Assembly: GCF_910592395.1 (NCBI RefSeq)
Contig: NC_088323.1
Location: 14,929,501 to 14,993,500 of the forward strand
DNA: 64,000 bases
Source: Lineus longissimus
Lineage: Eukaryota; Nemertea; Pilidiophora; Heteronemertea; Lineidae
Reading direction: 5' to 3'
Each line of letters begins with the position of its first letter. The first letter of the stretch is position 1. Shown piece after piece: positions 62,301 through 64,000 of this stretch. The position numbers and the translations under genes are program-made. The notes beneath the pieces were generated by a model. That model was not told where the DNA came from. It ran no database searches and was given only the letters and a program-made list of their open reading frames with translations.

Positions 62301-63130
62301 ATAGAACAGACTGCAGCAACTCCTCAGAACAAATGGCATAATCAATAACACTACTGCCCAAGGGGCCATGATAGGTGAATTTACCCTGATAGTCTCCAAG
62401 AGTTCGGCCATTAAGAATCCTAAGTTGCGAGGAAATACAGAAGTCCAATAGAAGTTTACCCCTACTACAGGACTTGTGTAAGTCCTCTGACCACCGTTTT
62501 GGTAAATCAGCATTGTCAGCCACATAATTTAGATCATCAACTGGGACATGAGCCAGATCATCATCCAATATAAAATCAAGTTCAATATTTGTTCGTGCAT
62601 TGATATCACCTTTCAACAGAATGTGTCCTCTTTTGGAAAAACTACAGCAATCGTTTTGAATGAGCTGTAATATATCGTAATTTAACCCAAGTGAGTATGA
62701 AGTTGATGCAGGAGGGTTATGAATGAAGCAGACAAAAGTGTCCTCTCCCAAATTGAAAAACCTTTTGTCAAGGAGGACCCATTGAAAGTTTGGATTCGTG
62801 TTTTTCAAAAAGGTGACACCGTTTTGACATCCATTCCTAACATAAACAATTATTCCACCATGATCTCTGGTGGCTTTTGCAGCCCTTTTCCTAAAGACAT
62901 GCTGGTGAATATAGCCAGGCAAGTCAACAGCTGATTCAGAGTTTGTGTGAGTCTCGAGAAGACCACAGATGTCAACGCTAGTAAAGGTTTTTAAGAATGA
63001 GGGGTCCTTCAATTTATCATAATTCTTAGATTGTAGGCCATTGACATTCCAGCATCCAATGGAAAGACCCCGTTTAGTAGAGACTTTAGAGATCGATTTC
63101 TGGTTTAAAACCATAAGTTACATGTATTTC
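59314..63130 (-). mobile_element. LINE with intact endonuclease/reverse-transcriptase ORF
   Basis: The minus-strand element has ORF2 at 63114-59509, a 3' UTR of about 175 bases, and an (AATTTG)n tail at 59314-59332. The 5' limit is not visible. A GC-box-like motif repeated twice (ccgcctgagggcttga and ccgcccgagggcttga at about 63200 and 63250) lies just upstream of ORF2. A possible ORF1 end is at 63686. Confidence 0.88.
59509..63114 (-). CDS. LINE ORF2: APE endonuclease, reverse transcriptase, zinc-finger-like C terminus
   Basis: The 1201 codons are uninterrupted. The apurinic-type endonuclease has GCWNVNGLQS, LLETH, GDINART, SVIDYAIC and SDHCMI, so Asn, Glu, Asp and His of the active site are all present (residues about 20-290). 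The reverse transcriptase (about 560-830) has FRGITVMNTLGKMYNTILNN, FVDFKQAFDSV, GVHQGDVLSPNLFKIFIND and the catalytic YADD (CLMYADDIVIL). Near the C terminus Cys/His residues (CSCDGTS ... HFLTACPKY) suggest a zinc-binding finger. It is YADD rather than FADD, unlike the LINEs at 26 and 33 kb, so it belongs to a different clade, which I cannot name with confidence. The intact motifs suggest a young copy. Confidence 0.93.
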   Translation of the reverse strand: MVLNQKSISKVSTKRGLSIGCWNVNGLQSKNYDKLKDPSFLKTFTSVDICGLLETHTNSESAVDLPGYIHQHVFRKRAAKATRDHGGIIVYVRNGCQNGVTFLKNTNPNFQWVLLDKRFFNLGEDTFVCFIHNPPASTSYSLGLNYDILQLIQNDCCSFSKRGHILLKGDINARTNIELDFILDDDLAHVPVDDLNYVADNADLPKRWSEDLHKSCSRGKLLLDFCISSQLRILNGRTLGDYQGKFTYHGPLGSSVIDYAICSEELLQSVLYFSVMDFSSVNSDHCMIVSRIVANWSVELPVDSVKTYKSAKPGFKFSNACIANYASHFNHPLIKDKIQNFLSSDQSSDCSADQVESLASQTSDILKKTADLCLKRKGSSSGKKQGKSWYNASLMVQRERIDELSSAFALSPKNHRLRCSLFKSMRDYKTAIKKQKRSHYNKLMSQLDNLFENNPSQYWGLLNKLKGESENGGEGKNKMSKIPLNEWEDYLRKLNEVPADLINLNKSLADKLSLLKSNPDTGSDILDKEIGTDEILSCLKSLKNNKAHGLDCISNEMLKHSATNMLPCYQKIFNLVFSSSHYPKQWGEGYITAIHKSGSVVDPSNFRGITVMNTLGKMYNTILNNRLTEFLSVNRIINPAQIGFSKKSRTSDHMFVLKTLIEKYTNSNKGKLYTCFVDFKQAFDSVLHPALFLKLKQSGVNGKFYDSIKSMYKKVNLCAKSSNKLSNSFPSAIGVHQGDVLSPNLFKIFINDLESLLDDSSDPVSLKDLKLHCLMYADDIVILSETASGLQKALNGLNNFCSSWGMTINVKKTKVLIFNKAGRIDKSVFMIGQHQLENVGKYKYLGITFQASGVFAEAKRDLHNKALKAFFKLRRIFSSQLPNVSTLLHIFDHTIQPILLYGSDIWGCFNPMSSKVKREREFKIDKGFENLPCENLHMKFCKYVLGVNTNATNLAVYGELGRHPLYLMIAKSMFSFWLRLESLSLNTVDGEISSKSILTSALQVSKDLDNKGKQSWFSCIKFICGCLNLDANNAESVSTSSLVHKLGEEFYRKWKLEIWDDSRNPNAKNKLRTYRSFKTQLCCEKYLTSISSFSLRRSLCCFRISCHDLAIERGRYKKLKVEERVCSCDGTSIEDEVHFLTACPKYDASRNDFFSVINENNINFSGLSPGNKFIWLLSNEDPGICQKLSSFLQKCFSDRIK

Positions 63131-64000
63131 AAAGTATCCGAATATAAACACAAGAAGCACTACTTAAAATACCAATTAAAATTTTTAAAAGAAAACCACA
63201 CCGCCTGAGGGCTTGAGCACCAATTTTGTGCTGTTGTTTTTCTAAACACACCGCCCGAGGGCTTGAATAAAAACACTCACATATATAATATGATACCCGA
63301 GTTATGAAATACAAATAAACACATGCCTAAAAATATTTTAAGTACATGAACATGGTAGTATACAGGGCACCAAGGTGACATCAACAGTAAGGCCTTGATA
63401 GTTGAACTGCTACATACATGTAGTTTATGAACTCTGTGGGGTTGATTGATGTATAGTTCTACAACTATGCTATCAGCTAAGTCAGGAGAGGAGGCCTGTA
63501 TACTACAAATTGACAGGGTAAAAATTTGATAAAACTACTAATAAATGTGTACATAAAAGTAATACCAAGTATTAATAAAATGCATCAATCGAGTAGCTTG
63601 CATACAAAACCCACTACTTGGTTTAGATATACTGAAGTCTACCACCAAATACATGTAGTATCAGGTAAAAGCGAGTCATACTGCACTACCAGTTACCATT
63701 GCGACCGTAGTTGTACATGTGATCACGGTTCCTGTTTTGCTTGAAACTGACAGATTGATTGGCATACTGGCTATACTGCGATTGGGAACGATTGTTATTG
63801 TCACTGTCACTATTATAGCGGTAATGATTGACAACGACGGCGCCATTTTGTGCAAAAGGGCGCACATTTTAACATCATCAAAATTGCCGTGACGAAAAAA
63901 GAGCATCAGGATATATTTTTTTATCTTTCTGAAATTACAAAAGAATCTTATCAATCACCAATGGAATGACCCTATTGAGAAATTTGATGTAATTTTTGTT
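63131..64000. other. Possible LINE 5' region; short Asn/Gln/Tyr-rich frame
   Basis: On the minus strand a 60-codon frame (63868-63686) ends NYGRNGNW and TAG. It is rich in Asn, Ser, Gln and Tyr (SQSQYSQYANQS). It lies 570 bases upstream of the LINE ORF2 and could be the end of its ORF1 or an unrelated exon; there is a TAATTTCAG acceptor-like sequence upstream. Nothing else is supported. Confidence 0.3.

Overview
This window is nuclear DNA of an animal, most likely a marine invertebrate; I cannot place it to phylum. The genes are split by GT..AG introns. The proteins are animal-type: the C-terminal half of the trafficking subunit VPS50/syndetin, one exon of an ALDH9-type aldehyde dehydrogenase, and the last three exons of the complex I subunit NDUFS1. 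Introns are full of non-LTR retrotransposons, tRNA-derived SINEs, foldback elements and minisatellites. There is no sign of bacterial operons.

Layout. 371-23992 (+): thirteen in-phase exons covering the last 639 residues of VPS50, ending at TAA; the 5' exons lie left of the window. Its introns hold a family of TA-flanked foldback elements, a 35-bp array with ten TGACGTCA sites, a SINE whose tRNA-like head is multiplied in tandem, a 76-bp array and a 38-bp array. The 10.9-kb intron 11856-22780 contains, on the opposite strand, a 1188-codon intronless gene (14216-17782). It encodes a predicted two-pass membrane anchor, at least 14 ankyrin repeats (most nearly identical), and a Mab-21/cGAS-like nucleotidyltransferase domain with the metal-binding E-x-D...D residues intact. 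This is the most interesting object in the window: a candidate membrane-anchored ankyrin cGAS-like receptor.

24.0-27.7 kb: no host gene recognised; a 5'-truncated, frameshifted CR1-like LINE ends the interval. 27.74-47.77 kb: a 70-bp satellite, about 20 kb with its insertions. It is interrupted once by a 4.5-kb LINE (ORF1 and ORF2, minus strand, with most of the endonuclease deleted) and four times by about 1.1-kb solo LTRs, all at the same point of the monomer. The LTRs have therefore been amplified with the satellite, not inserted four times.

47.8-53.4 kb: one ALDH9-like exon (49611-49787, +) between a 13-bp and a 59-bp minisatellite. 53.8-56.3 kb: NDUFS1 3' exons on the minus strand. 58.9 kb: a 101-bp near-perfect palindrome with 8-bp direct repeats. 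59.3-63.1 kb: a LINE with an uninterrupted 1201-codon endonuclease/reverse-transcriptase ORF on the minus strand.

The three host genes are unrelated housekeeping genes. What ties the region together is heavy tandem and transposon-driven remodelling, which also appears inside coding sequence: ankyrin repeat expansion, transmembrane segments built from simple repeats, and decayed duplicate copies of a VPS50 exon. All homology calls rest on remembered family features and visible motifs; no search was run.
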